In this document: positions 1-7,914 of the stretch, piece after piece | Position numbering within the stretch: position 1 is the stretch's first letter | How the letters are laid out: the number at the start of each line of letters is the position of its first letter | Source: a virus | Strand: one strand, 5' to 3' | Length of the DNA stretch: 44,082 nucleotides | IMG/VR virus record: IMGVR_UViG_3300045141_000196 | Span: 1 to 44,082 of that record | Made by a program: the position numbers and the translations under genes | Notes under the pieces: model-generated | The model's database searches: none | What the model saw: the letters and a program-made list of their open reading frames with translations, nothing else | Told to the model about the DNA's origin: nothing

Positions 1-233
1 AGTGTGGGATGTTCAGTGGACTGCTAATGGTGGTGAACCGCGCACTCTATGCCAAGGCAAAGTGGAGTGTATCGCAGATGTCACCCGATGATTTCACAAT
101 AACGGCGCAAGGTGATAACATTGAGATTTCAACTGAGAAAGATATACCCGAAGTAACTATCGCTCTCGATGTAGTTCCAAAGTATAATGCGTTCGTTACC
201 GATCAAGACATTGATCTTAAAGTTGAATCTCAT
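1..233. repeat. End overlap, left copy (repeats 43850-44082)
   Basis: Bases 1-233 match 43850-44082 base for base except position 106 (C here, T at 43955). The repeat cuts through two overlapping genes, so it is best read as the overlap of a circular assembly. A 233-bp direct terminal repeat is the alternative. The mismatch changes residue 10 of the fibre protein from Ala (this copy) to Val. Confidence 0.93.
2..91 (+). CDS. 3' end of fibre-type structural protein (partial; complete at 43554)
   Basis: These codons are the last 30 of the gene that is complete at 43554-43940, ending at the TGA at 89-91. It is present only because the window is a circle cut here. The 3' end overlaps the start of the collagen-like fibre gene by 14 bases, which suggests the two are translated together. 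Confidence 0.85.
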   Translation: MWDVQWTANGGEPRTLCQGKVECIADVTR

Positions 234-1295
234 ATAGCTGAGTTTACTTTTGATAAAGATTCAGCCGATTCAAACCTGATTCTTCAACAAATACCTGATA
301 TTATTATCTTAGCCTCAGATAGCCTAGGATCGCAGGGACCTATAGGTCCCCCTGGGCCAGTAGGTCCGGAGGGCCCAGAAGGCCCTATAGGCCCCTCTGG
401 TGGACCGCCAGGTCCTGAAGGTCCTATGGGTCCAATGGGTCCAGAAGGTCCAGTAGGTCCTGAGGGTGCTCCTGGTGATGATTCAATTGTTCCTGGACCA
501 CCCGGTCCACAAGGACCAATGGGGTTTCCTGGAGCAGATGGAGAAGATGGAGTTGATGGAGCACCTGGAGCTGTAGGGCCTCAGGGACCGAAGGGTGATC
601 CAGGAGCAGTTGGAGCTGCTGGCGCTGCTGGAGTTCAGGGACCAAAGGGTGATAAAGGTGATACCGGAGCTGTAGGAGCAAATGGAGCTGTAGGAGCTCA
701 GGGACCAAAAGGTGATCCCGGAGCAGCTGGCGCAGCTGGAGCTGTAGGAGCTCAGGGACCAAAAGGTGATCCCGGAGCAGCCGGTGCTCAAGGTCCAGTA
801 GGTCCACAGGGTCCAGCCGGAGCTGATGCTAGCGCTAATCCATGGTGGTCATTTGTACGCTGGACGCAAGGTGTAGTTGGCGGTACAGCTGATGCACCAA
901 TGCAAGCTTGGGATTTACAGGAGTCAAATTTCACGATTGGTGATCCCAACGCTGGTGGAGGTGGAATCATTGCTCCTCGTGATGGGCTCTATCTAGTCGA
1001 AGTGGTCATTGAATATTGGTTAGCGCCATGGCCTGCTAGTGGTCAGATATTGATGAGCGCAGGCGCCAAGACTAGCGCAGCTGCACAACGTGAAATATTT
1101 ATACAACGTTCGGAGCCGAATGGTGGATCGAATCGACGCACTTACTGTGTTACTGGAATGTTACGTGCTGTGGCTGGCGAACGAATCAACGCGTTTATGA
1201 ATAACGGCAGTGGTCAGAGTGTTACACATAGTTCTGGTGCTTCGCCCGGAGATCGTCATGCCACTCGTTTTAGCGGTCAGTGGATCGCACCGTGA
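78..1295 (+). CDS. Collagen-like tail fibre / receptor-binding protein
   Basis: The predicted 405-aa protein has an N-terminal domain of about 80 residues. A long Gly-X-Y tract follows (about residues 84-250, rich in GPxGP and GPKGD triplets), then a compact C-terminal domain of about 150 residues ending in FSGQWIAP. Collagen tracts in phage fibres form rigid trimeric shafts. The C-terminal domain resembles a C1q/TNF-like jelly-roll head and probably contacts the host; that fold is inferred. I chose ATG 78, preceded by GGAG and overlapping the upstream gene by 14 bases. An open frame back to ATG 9 exists but runs inside the upstream gene. It probably belongs to the tail tip or virion surface. 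Confidence 0.8.
   Translation: MSPDDFTITAQGDNIEISTEKDIPEVTIALDVVPKYNAFVTDQDIDLKVESHIAEFTFDKDSADSNLILQQIPDIIILASDSLGSQGPIGPPGPVGPEGPEGPIGPSGGPPGPEGPMGPMGPEGPVGPEGAPGDDSIVPGPPGPQGPMGFPGADGEDGVDGAPGAVGPQGPKGDPGAVGAAGAAGVQGPKGDKGDTGAVGANGAVGAQGPKGDPGAAGAAGAVGAQGPKGDPGAAGAQGPVGPQGPAGADASANPWWSFVRWTQGVVGGTADAPMQAWDLQESNFTIGDPNAGGGGIIAPRDGLYLVEVVIEYWLAPWPASGQILMSAGAKTSAAAQREIFIQRSEPNGGSNRRTYCVTGMLRAVAGERINAFMNNGSGQSVTHSSGASPGDRHATRFSGQWIAP
683..781 (+). repeat. 45-bp perfect direct repeat in the collagen tract
   Basis: Bases 683-727 and 737-781 are identical over 45 bp, with a 54-bp period (18 codons, six Gly-X-Y triplets). Identity at synonymous positions indicates a recent duplication or slippage event. 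It offers an easy route to fibre-shaft length variation by recombination. Confidence 0.9.
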
Positions 1296-1588
1296 CTGAG
1301 AATCAATATCAAGGTAGATTGATTGTAAGAATCAGAGATATGTTTCCCGGTTGTGTCGTTTTAAAAAATGATCCAACCTATCAGCAAGGCATTCCAGATC
1401 TTATTATTCTTTGGCATCACGATTGGGCTGCATTAGAAGTTAAACCTCGTGGTGGATTTTATGCTCAGCCTAATCAACTTTATTTCATTGAAAAATTAGG
1501 TGCAATGTCGTTTGCGGCATTTATATTTCCTGAAAATGAAGAGGAAGTTTTGGATGCACTTCAACAAGCATTTGAATCTCCAAGGTGA
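1292..1588 (+). CDS. VRR-NUC-type PD-(D/E)XK nuclease
   Basis: This 98-aa protein looks like a stand-alone VRR-NUC domain. It has GIPD at residues 33-36 and the catalytic ExK (EVK) at 49-51, followed by a Gln-rich helix (QPNQLYF) as in the family. Such small nucleases are common in phages and are thought to process branched or replicating DNA. I chose GTG 1292 because it forms a GTGA overlap with the stop of the fibre gene. GTG 1280 is four codons upstream in the same frame and cannot be excluded. Its location between a fibre gene and a second nuclease is unusual, since DNA-processing genes normally sit with replication. Confidence 0.75.
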   Translation: MTENQYQGRLIVRIRDMFPGCVVLKNDPTYQQGIPDLIILWHHDWAALEVKPRGGFYAQPNQLYFIEKLGAMSFAAFIFPENEEEVLDALQQAFESPR

Positions 1589-2111
1589 ACATGCGTTTCT
1601 AAGTCCTAGCAGTTATCACTGGATTAACTATACTCCCGATCGATTAGTTGAACGTTGGACTGCATCGCAAGCTATGGCTTACGGTACAATGCAACATGAT
1701 TACGCGCAAAGAGAAATTTTAGCAGGTCGACAATCGCATCTTGTAGGAACTATCGGTTTATACATTAACGATGCGATTCAATATAAAATGGACACAGAAC
1801 AAGTTCTTTTCTATTCCGAGAATTGTTTCGGAACTGCTGATTCTATTTCATTTCGATATAATACTCTTAGAATTCATGATTTAAAAACAGGTCAATATCC
1901 TGCTTCAGTTCATCAACTTGAAATTTATGCTGCGCTCTTTTGCCTTGAATACGACAAAGATCCATTTCAAATCAAAATTGAGCTGCGCATTTATCAAGAT
2001 AACGAAGTCATCGTTTATGATGCTGATCCTGAGGATATTGTGTTTATTATGCAAAGAATTCAAGAATTTGATAGAATCCTGTCCCATCGAAAATTAGAGG
2101 AGGAGTCGTGA
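1554..2111 (+). CDS. RecB/Cas4-like PD-(D/E)XK exonuclease
   Basis: The 185-aa protein carries the ordered motifs of the RecB/Cas4 nuclease group. These are an N-terminal SPSSYHWINY segment, a GxxxHxxxE-like element with H48 and E54, GTAD at 93-96, DLK at 109-111 and QLEIYA at 121-126. These residues bind two metal ions and cut DNA. I see no Fe-S cysteine cluster and no helicase part, so it is a minimal nuclease. ATG 1554 has GAGGAAG just upstream and lies inside the end of the VRR-NUC gene; the frame is open further up but lacks a good ribosome site. A role in recombination or host DNA breakdown is inferred. Confidence 0.75.
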   Translation: MHFNKHLNLQGEHAFLSPSSYHWINYTPDRLVERWTASQAMAYGTMQHDYAQREILAGRQSHLVGTIGLYINDAIQYKMDTEQVLFYSENCFGTADSISFRYNTLRIHDLKTGQYPASVHQLEIYAALFCLEYDKDPFQIKIELRIYQDNEVIVYDADPEDIVFIMQRIQEFDRILSHRKLEEES

Positions 2112-4756
2112 TTCGTACTCAAGAAGAACACCTTGCGCATTACGGCATCCTTCGAAAATCTGGCCGTTATCCTTGGGGTTCTGGTGGTACGCAAGAACAA
2201 CGTAGTCGAAATTTTCACAGTTATATGGATGGACTTAAAGCGGAAGGAATGTCTGAAACCGAGATTGCTAGAGGTGTTGGTCTTACAACAACTCAACTTC
2301 GTGATACAAAAAGAATAGCGGGTCAGGTAAAAAGAGAAGATACGATTCGTCAAATTGAAAAGTATAAAGAACGAGGTTGGTCGAATAACGCTATATCCAA
2401 ACGTATGGGTATAAATGAATCTTCGGTTCGACATTATCTTGCTCCTGGACAAAAAGATAAAGTTAATGCCGTTCAAACAACAGCGAATATGCTTAGAGAT
2501 CAGGTTAATGAAAAAGAGATGATCGATATTGGTAAAGGCGTTGAAGCACAGCTTGGAGTTACAAAGAGCCGTCTTCAAAGTGCCGTTGCTGATCTAGTAC
2601 TAGAAGGACATAACGTTTATAACATTAAGGTTCAGCAACTTACCACAAATAAGTATACAACATTAAAAGTATTAGCTAAGCCCGGTCTTTCTCGCGAGCA
2701 TGTTCAGCAGAATCGAGCGAACATTCAACAAATTCAGGGTTATTCTGAAGATCATGGACGAAGCTTTCAACAAATTCAGAAGCCCATTTCAGTCAGTTCA
2801 AGACGAATTGAAGTTAATTATGCCGATCAAGGTGGAGCTCAGGCTGATGGTGTTATCTATATTCGTCCCGGTGTAAAAGATCTTTCTATTGGAAAGGCCA
2901 ATTATGCCCAGGTTCGAATTATGGTCGATAAGACCCATTATCTTAAGGGCATGGCTGTTTATAAAGAAGATCTTCCTGAAGGTGTAGATCTTGTTTTTAA
3001 TACAAACAAGTCTCGTACTGGTCGTAAGCTAGATGTTATGAAAGAGATAGAATCTGATCCTACGAATCCATTCGGTTCTATCGTTCATCAGATGCCTGGA
3101 TCGGCTATGAATATTGTCGGCACTAAACAAGGATCGGGCGAAGAAGGTTCTTGGGATACTTGGCAAAAAAGTCTTTCGTCTCAGATGTTGTCTAAGCAAA
3201 ATATAACGCTTGCTCAGCAACAATTGGATATGACATTTGAACGTCGTCTGTCAGAATTTAATGACATTAACGGTTTGACAAATCCTACGGTTCGAAAAGA
3301 TCTTCTTCTAAAATTCTCCGATTCGGTTGATGCAGCTTCTGTACATTTGAAGGCAGCTGCATTACCAAGGCAAGCAAATAGAGTATTGCTTCCGGTTACG
3401 TCAATAAAGCCAACTGAAATCTATGCGCCTACTTTTAGGAATGGCGAACGAGTTGTACTTATTCGTCATCCACACGGTGGAACTTTCGAGATTCCAGAAT
3501 TGACGGTGAATAATCGTAATCTCGAAGCCCGCAAGATCATAGGCGCAAATGCTCAGGATGCGGTTGGGATTCATCATACAACGGCTAAGCATTTGTCTGG
3601 TGCAGATTTTGATGGCGATACAGTTCTTGTTATTTCTAACAATAAGGGATTGGTAAAAACAACCCCCGCCCTCGATGAATTGAAGAACTTCGATCCGCAA
3701 GATTATAAAATCCCTGAAGGTTCTTCTATTCCACACATTACTGCCGCTCGAAAACAGCAAGAGATGGGCAAGATTTCAAATTTGATTACAGATATGTCCA
3801 TTCATGGAGCTGAGCCGCATGAACTTGCTCGAGCAGTTAAGCATTCGATGGTCGTTATTGATTCAGAAAAGCATGGACTTAATTTCCTGCAATCGGAAAA
3901 AGATCAAGGCATTCTTGCTTTGAAGGAACAATATCAAGGTGGAGCAAGAAAGGGTGCGTCTACTTTAATAAGTCGCGCTAGTTCTAGGACTTTTGTTCTT
4001 GATAGAAAAGAAAGGCCTGCCAGTAAAGGTGGACCTATTGATCCGGTTACTGGTAGGAAGGTTTATGAACTAACTGGGCGTCAGATTAAAGATCGTAAAA
4101 CAGGTAAGTTGGTCGATGCAAGGATACGATCTCAGAAGTTAGCAGAGACCGAAGATCCTTTCACTCTTTCTTCTGGTACAAAGATGGAGACCACTTATGC
4201 TACACATTCTGCTAAGCTAAAGGCCTTGGCTAATGCTTCGAGAAAAGAAGCAGTAACTAATACTAAGCCCATTCCTTATTCCCCCTCAGCAAAGAAGACC
4301 TATGCTAAAGAAGTAGATTCTTTAAATGCTAAGCTCAACATCGCTGAGAAGAATGCTCCTCTTGAAAGACAAGCCCAGCTCTTAGCAAACCACTCCCTCG
4401 CTATGACCCGGCAAGCTAACCCAGGCATGGCGCCCGATGAGGCTAAGAAGGTTAAACAAATAGCTTTAACTGAGGCTCGTAATAGAACGGGTGCTAAGAA
4501 AGATCCCGTTATTATTACACAGAATGAATGGAATGCTATCCAAGCTGGCGCAATCAGTACATCTAAGTTAACCAGAATACTTAATAATGGTGATGCCGAT
4601 AACGTTAAGAGATTAGCAATGCCTAAGTTCCAGCCCAAGATGACAAGTAATATGAAGGGTCGTGCTGAGGCTATGCTAGCAGCAGGGTATACTCAGGCTG
4701 AGGTAGCAGACCATTTGGGTGTTGGCTTAACTACACTCAAAGAAGGTATCAAATAA
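2108..4756 (+). CDS. HTH protein with DFDGD motif; candidate single-chain RNA polymerase
   Basis: The 882-aa protein opens with AHYGILRKSGRYPWGSG, a short peptide signature I recall from many phage proteins. Two helix-turn-helix segments follow (about residues 47-71 and 88-110). The central region contains SGADFDGDT with D500, D502 and D504. It is preceded by a segment with RHPHGG at about 457, in the place where two-barrel RNA polymerases have RNP..HP. This matches the metal-binding DxDGD loop of double-psi beta-barrel polymerases (RNAP beta-prime, YonO, eukaryotic RdRPs). A third HTH closes the protein (about 855-880). GTG 2108 overlaps the previous stop (GTGA) with GAGGAGGAG upstream. Long Firmicutes-phage homologues exist, usually called HTH proteins. 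Polymerase activity is inference from one motif and its context. Confidence 0.6.
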   Translation: MIRTQEEHLAHYGILRKSGRYPWGSGGTQEQRSRNFHSYMDGLKAEGMSETEIARGVGLTTTQLRDTKRIAGQVKREDTIRQIEKYKERGWSNNAISKRMGINESSVRHYLAPGQKDKVNAVQTTANMLRDQVNEKEMIDIGKGVEAQLGVTKSRLQSAVADLVLEGHNVYNIKVQQLTTNKYTTLKVLAKPGLSREHVQQNRANIQQIQGYSEDHGRSFQQIQKPISVSSRRIEVNYADQGGAQADGVIYIRPGVKDLSIGKANYAQVRIMVDKTHYLKGMAVYKEDLPEGVDLVFNTNKSRTGRKLDVMKEIESDPTNPFGSIVHQMPGSAMNIVGTKQGSGEEGSWDTWQKSLSSQMLSKQNITLAQQQLDMTFERRLSEFNDINGLTNPTVRKDLLLKFSDSVDAASVHLKAAALPRQANRVLLPVTSIKPTEIYAPTFRNGERVVLIRHPHGGTFEIPELTVNNRNLEARKIIGANAQDAVGIHHTTAKHLSGADFDGDTVLVISNNKGLVKTTPALDELKNFDPQDYKIPEGSSIPHITAARKQQEMGKISNLITDMSIHGAEPHELARAVKHSMVVIDSEKHGLNFLQSEKDQGILALKEQYQGGARKGASTLISRASSRTFVLDRKERPASKGGPIDPVTGRKVYELTGRQIKDRKTGKLVDARIRSQKLAETEDPFTLSSGTKMETTYATHSAKLKALANASRKEAVTNTKPIPYSPSAKKTYAKEVDSLNAKLNIAEKNAPLERQAQLLANHSLAMTRQANPGMAPDEAKKVKQIALTEARNRTGAKKDPVIITQNEWNAIQAGAISTSKLTRILNNGDADNVKRLAMPKFQPKMTSNMKGRAEAMLAAGYTQAEVADHLGVGLTTLKEGIK

Positions 4757-5019
4757 TGGCTGATACTGAATACATGTTAACAACAGTGGACAATCCATTC
4801 GATCCATTCACTAGGTTTGATGAGTGGTTAGCTTACGATACAAGAATGGGTTACAACACAGCCGGTATGCTGGACCGTATCGCTAAGGTATCAAGTGAAT
4901 TGTCTGAACCTGACCAGGCATTGGCTATCCAAAGTGCAATTGATGAAATTGTAAATGAAAATGTTTCGGGGATGTGGACTAAGGTTGCAAAAAATAATAG
5001 TAGGGAGTCTATCGTATAG
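4756..5019 (+). CDS. Conserved small phage protein beside the DFDGD gene
   Basis: This 87-aa protein contains TTVDNPFDPFTRFDEWLAY near its start, a signature I recall in small phage proteins of Gram-positive hosts. It usually accompanies the long HTH/DFDGD protein. No catalytic motif, membrane segment or signal peptide is visible. The ATG shares one base with the preceding stop (TAATG), so translation is probably coupled and the two products may work together. Function is unknown; an accessory factor of the neighbouring protein is a guess from linkage. Confidence 0.75.
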   Translation: MADTEYMLTTVDNPFDPFTRFDEWLAYDTRMGYNTAGMLDRIAKVSSELSEPDQALAIQSAIDEIVNENVSGMWTKVAKNNSRESIV

Positions 5020-5121
5020 GGGGGGAGGGGTCGAAAATTTCAACCCCCCTCTCTCATCGCCCGGCTCCTAAAAATAGCCCCGGAGGCATATTCCCATAAA
5101 CAAAAGTAGAAGGGAGGTCGT
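5020..5121 (+). terminator. Intergenic hairpin(s), possible weak terminator or processing site
   Basis: A G-run at 5019-5030 precedes a near-perfect hairpin at 5027-5047. GGGGT pairs with ACCCC around a GAA/TTC inner stem. A weaker GGCT/AGCC hairpin follows near 5064-5080. No T-run follows, so a classic intrinsic terminator is unlikely. A pause, RNA-processing or stability element between the DFDGD block and the packaging genes fits better. Confidence 0.4.
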
Positions 5122-5469
5122 GTGCCAGCGAGGAAAAGGCAAGTGAAACTCGATAGGACTCCTCGCAAACCCGCGACAACTCCTGAGGGTCGTGAGAATG
5201 AGCTGGTTTCTCAAGCGACGGACCTTGCCGAAAAACAAATTAGAAGCGGAACAGCTTCATCTCAGGTCATTACGCACTTTCTAAAGCTTGGTTCGACTCG
5301 CGAACGCCTCGAACAAGAGCGACTCGAGCATGAAAACGAACTTACACGCGTCAAGATTGAAGCACTCGAGTCTCAGAAGCGTGTAGAAGAGTTGTACATG
5401 GAAGCTCTTACAGCTATGCGGTCATATTCAGGAGACTTACCACCTCCGGAGTCTGATGACGAAGGTTAG
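5122..5469 (+). CDS. Putative small terminase subunit
   Basis: The 115-aa product has a basic N-terminus, a TASSQVITHFLKLGSTRERLE segment (about residues 46-66), then a long charged helix and an acidic tail ending PPPESDDEG. I recall this LGSTRE-plus-coiled-coil pattern from phage proteins beside an HNH nuclease and terminase, often given as small terminase or hypothetical. GTG 5122 is preceded by AAGGGAGGT at good spacing. The role would be recognition of phage DNA for packaging. The large subunit lies about 2.4 kb downstream, farther than usual, so the assignment is moderate. Confidence 0.5.
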   Translation: MPARKRQVKLDRTPRKPATTPEGRENELVSQATDLAEKQIRSGTASSQVITHFLKLGSTRERLEQERLEHENELTRVKIEALESQKRVEELYMEALTAMRSYSGDLPPPESDDEG

Positions 5470-5869
5470 AACATATTCCGAACTTTGTCAACTGGAAACG
5501 TTTGAAGAACGATACCATTATCTCCGTTTACAAGATGTAGTTGGAAAAGCAACGTTTGGGTTTGATAGATTAATTAATCAACGATTTTATCACTCAAGCG
5601 AATGGAAGAAGCTTCGAAGTTTTGTTATATCTAGGGATAATGGTTGTGATTTGGGAATTCCGGGTTATGATATTTATTCAGGTTTGATAATTCATCATAT
5701 GAATCCGATAGCATTAGATGATATCATACATGGCGGTGAATTTCTTCTCAATCCTGAATTTTTGATAACCACAACACTTCAAACACATAATGCGATTCAT
5801 TATGGCGATGAGACACTTCTTCCTAGAGGTCCAATCAAGCGTAAAAGAGGTGATACGACACTCTGGTGA
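5456..5869 (+). CDS. HNH endonuclease
   Basis: The 137-aa protein contains FYHSSEWKKLRSFVISRDNGC at the start of the nuclease core. The HHMNPI segment supplies the catalytic His, NPEFLITTTLQTHNAIHYG holds the later Asn and His, and a basic tail follows. HNH proteins of this type sit next to terminase genes and can be required for efficient packaging cuts. ATG 5456 overlaps the previous gene by 14 bases with GGAG upstream. The zinc-binding cysteines of some relatives are mostly absent. A homing endonuclease role is possible but less likely given its place in the packaging block. Confidence 0.85.
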   Translation: MTKVRTYSELCQLETFEERYHYLRLQDVVGKATFGFDRLINQRFYHSSEWKKLRSFVISRDNGCDLGIPGYDIYSGLIIHHMNPIALDDIIHGGEFLLNPEFLITTTLQTHNAIHYGDETLLPRGPIKRKRGDTTLW

Positions 5870-6066
5870 AAGGAGGGAAATGCAGCCAACAGACATTGTT
5901 AAGAATCATCCAGCCGAAACAGTGGGACCTCTCGCAACAGCCCTTGCCGCTTTGATTGCGGGAATAGCTGATGTTGACAACGCAGATACAATCTTATATT
6001 TGGCCATTGTTCTTTCATTTGTACCAGCTTTGGTGACGTGGATTGTCGATATGAGGCGTGGGGCAA

Positions 6067-6601
<535 letters not shown>

Positions 6602-6613
6602 CGAGGAGACGAA

Positions 6614-6796
6614 GTGAGCGAAAGGAGTATCATGGACGAAGATACGCAGGAGTTCGAGCCGTTTGCAAGTGAACGGCCTGAGACCGAGCCGGAAGCAGAG
6701 CCTGCAACGGAGCCGGAGACAGAGCCGGAGGCAGTACCGGTACCCGATGAGGGTGGCGAGGAAGGAGACAAGGATGACGGAGAAGACGCAGACTGA
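6614..6796 (+). CDS. Small acidic Pro/Glu-repeat protein
   Basis: The 60-aa product is almost entirely acidic, with repeats of the type TEPEAEP and an Asp/Glu-rich tail, and is probably disordered. GTG 6614 has GAGGAG upstream. ATG 6632 in the same frame has AAAGGAG close upstream and may be the real start, giving 54 aa. No function is recognised. Its place before the connector, terminase and portal suggests a virion or assembly accessory. Confidence 0.5.
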   Translation: MSERSIMDEDTQEFEPFASERPETEPEAEPATEPETEPEAVPVPDEGGEEGDKDDGEDAD

Positions 6797-6887
6797 AGAT
6801 CAGGTAGAAAAAGAGGAAAAAGCTCCCGCCGATCAGAAGAAGTATGACGGTGGTGCAATTCCTTCAAAAAAGGCAAAGAAAGATTAA
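6774..6887 (+). CDS. Small charged protein
   Basis: A 37-aa, Lys- and Glu-rich, probably disordered protein starts at ATG 6774, with GAAGGAG upstream and a 23-base overlap with the preceding acidic protein. The upstream part of this frame is an arginine-rich shadow of the acidic repeats and is not counted. Function is unknown. Confidence 0.5.
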   Translation: MTEKTQTEDQVEKEEKAPADQKKYDGGAIPSKKAKKD

Positions 6888-6906
6888 CCCAAGATAAGTA
6901 GGTGAG

Positions 6907-7296
6907 ATGATGGAACCGAGTATTCTAACTAGTGTAAAAAAGGTTTTGGGTATCGCTGCAGAGTATCTCGCATTTGACCAAGACATCATGATGCATATTA
7001 ACACCGCGCTTTCTACTCTCACTCAGCTAGGCGTTGGACCTGCTACAGGATTTACAGTTGATAGCATTGATGATGAATGGGATGATTTTGTAGACCCAAC
7101 TGATCATCAGTACAATGCAGTGAAGTCGTATGTTTTTCTTCGGGTTCGAATGCTTTTCGATCCTCCCCAGACATCATATCTTATTGCGGCACAGACTGAT
7201 CAGATTAAAGAGCTCGAATGGCGTTTGAACGTCCATCGTGAAGAGACTGGATGGACTGATCCTGATCCCCCCATTACTGATACTGAAGCCGCTTAG
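6907..7296 (+). CDS. Head-tail connector (gp6-like adaptor)
   Basis: The 129-aa protein is mostly helical. Its pattern of an N-terminal helix ending in a hydrophobic FDQDIMMHINTA segment, a central SYVFLRVRMLFDPP helix and a DPP turn is that of phage gp6-like connectors. These proteins form a ring beneath the portal and join head to tail. Two ATGs (6907, 6910) are possible. It precedes the terminase and portal, as in related siphophages. Confidence 0.75.
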   Translation: MMEPSILTSVKKVLGIAAEYLAFDQDIMMHINTALSTLTQLGVGPATGFTVDSIDDEWDDFVDPTDHQYNAVKSYVFLRVRMLFDPPQTSYLIAAQTDQIKELEWRLNVHREETGWTDPDPPITDTEAA

Positions 7297-7305
7297 GAGG
7301 ATAGT

Positions 7306-7473
7306 ATGGCTGAGAGAGAAAGTTCTTTAGCTGAGAGAGAACGGCAAGATGCAGAGAAAGCTGCAGCAATTGAGGAACGACGAGTTCGACTAGGGCATGA
7401 CAAAGAGCGGCCCGCTAAGTCTAAAGCCAAGCCTAAGGCTAAGGACGAAAAGAAGGAAGAATCGGAGGCGTAA
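7306..7473 (+). CDS. Small charged coiled-coil protein
   Basis: A 55-aa protein begins at ATG 7306 with AGGAGG upstream. It is rich in Glu, Arg, Lys and Ala, has a helix-forming first half and a Lys/Ala tail (KSKAKPKAK), and ends directly before the next ATG. Its position between connector and terminase suggests a virion or assembly accessory. No family is recognised. Confidence 0.55.
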   Translation: MAERESSLAERERQDAEKAAAIEERRVRLGHDKERPAKSKAKPKAKDEKKEESEA

Positions 7474-7899
7474 ATGACTGCCGCCGAAGTTGTAGGGGCC
7501 ATCCTTTCTCACCATGGTGTTAAAGGAATGAAGTGGGGTGTTCGTCGAAAGGCTACGGTTGGTCCACACGAAGTTATTGTTCGAGATACTAGAAGGAGAA
7601 TCAAGACTTCTGGTGGCGAAGGACATCCAGCACATCCAAGTGCCGTTAGCGCTCGTAAAACTGGACAAATAGCAAAGAAGAGTGGAGTTAAAGCTCTTTC
7701 CGACGAACAATTGCACTCGTATGCAAAACGAATTCAGCTTGAACAAAACGTTAAACGACTCCAATATAATGAAAAACCCGCAGCTACAAAATTTGTATTG
7801 CGCGTTCTTGGACGAACTGGCGAACAGTCAACCCAACAGGCCGCAAATACAGCCGTATCAGCAGCAGCTAAACGAGCGCTTGTGCTTGCTGCAGCATAA
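7474..7899 (+). CDS. HGVKGMKWG-motif phage protein
   Basis: The 141-aa basic protein has SHHGVKGMKWGVRR at about residues 12-25. I recall this short signature at the N-terminus of many phage structural proteins, usually of unknown role, and a related peptide begins the DFDGD protein of this phage. The rest is helical with an LSDEQL segment (about 75-80) and an Ala-rich end. The start follows the previous stop without a gap. A virion-associated or capsid-internal protein is likely. Confidence 0.6.
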   Translation: MTAAEVVGAILSHHGVKGMKWGVRRKATVGPHEVIVRDTRRRIKTSGGEGHPAHPSAVSARKTGQIAKKSGVKALSDEQLHSYAKRIQLEQNVKRLQYNEKPAATKFVLRVLGRTGEQSTQQAANTAVSAAAKRALVLAAA

Positions 7900-7914
7900 G
7901 AAAGGAGGGTTGGC

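Noticed and set aside
9-77. Fibre protein start at ATG 9
   Set aside because: These codons lie out of frame within the upstream structural gene; ATG 78 has a ribosome site and natural overlap.
590-800. CRISPR-like repetition
   Set aside because: The repeats are coding Gly-X-Y triplets with an 18-codon period and no distinct spacers.
424-807. Long Leu/His-rich open frame on the minus strand
   Set aside because: It is the antisense shadow of the Gly-X-Y codons; low-complexity product and no ribosome site.
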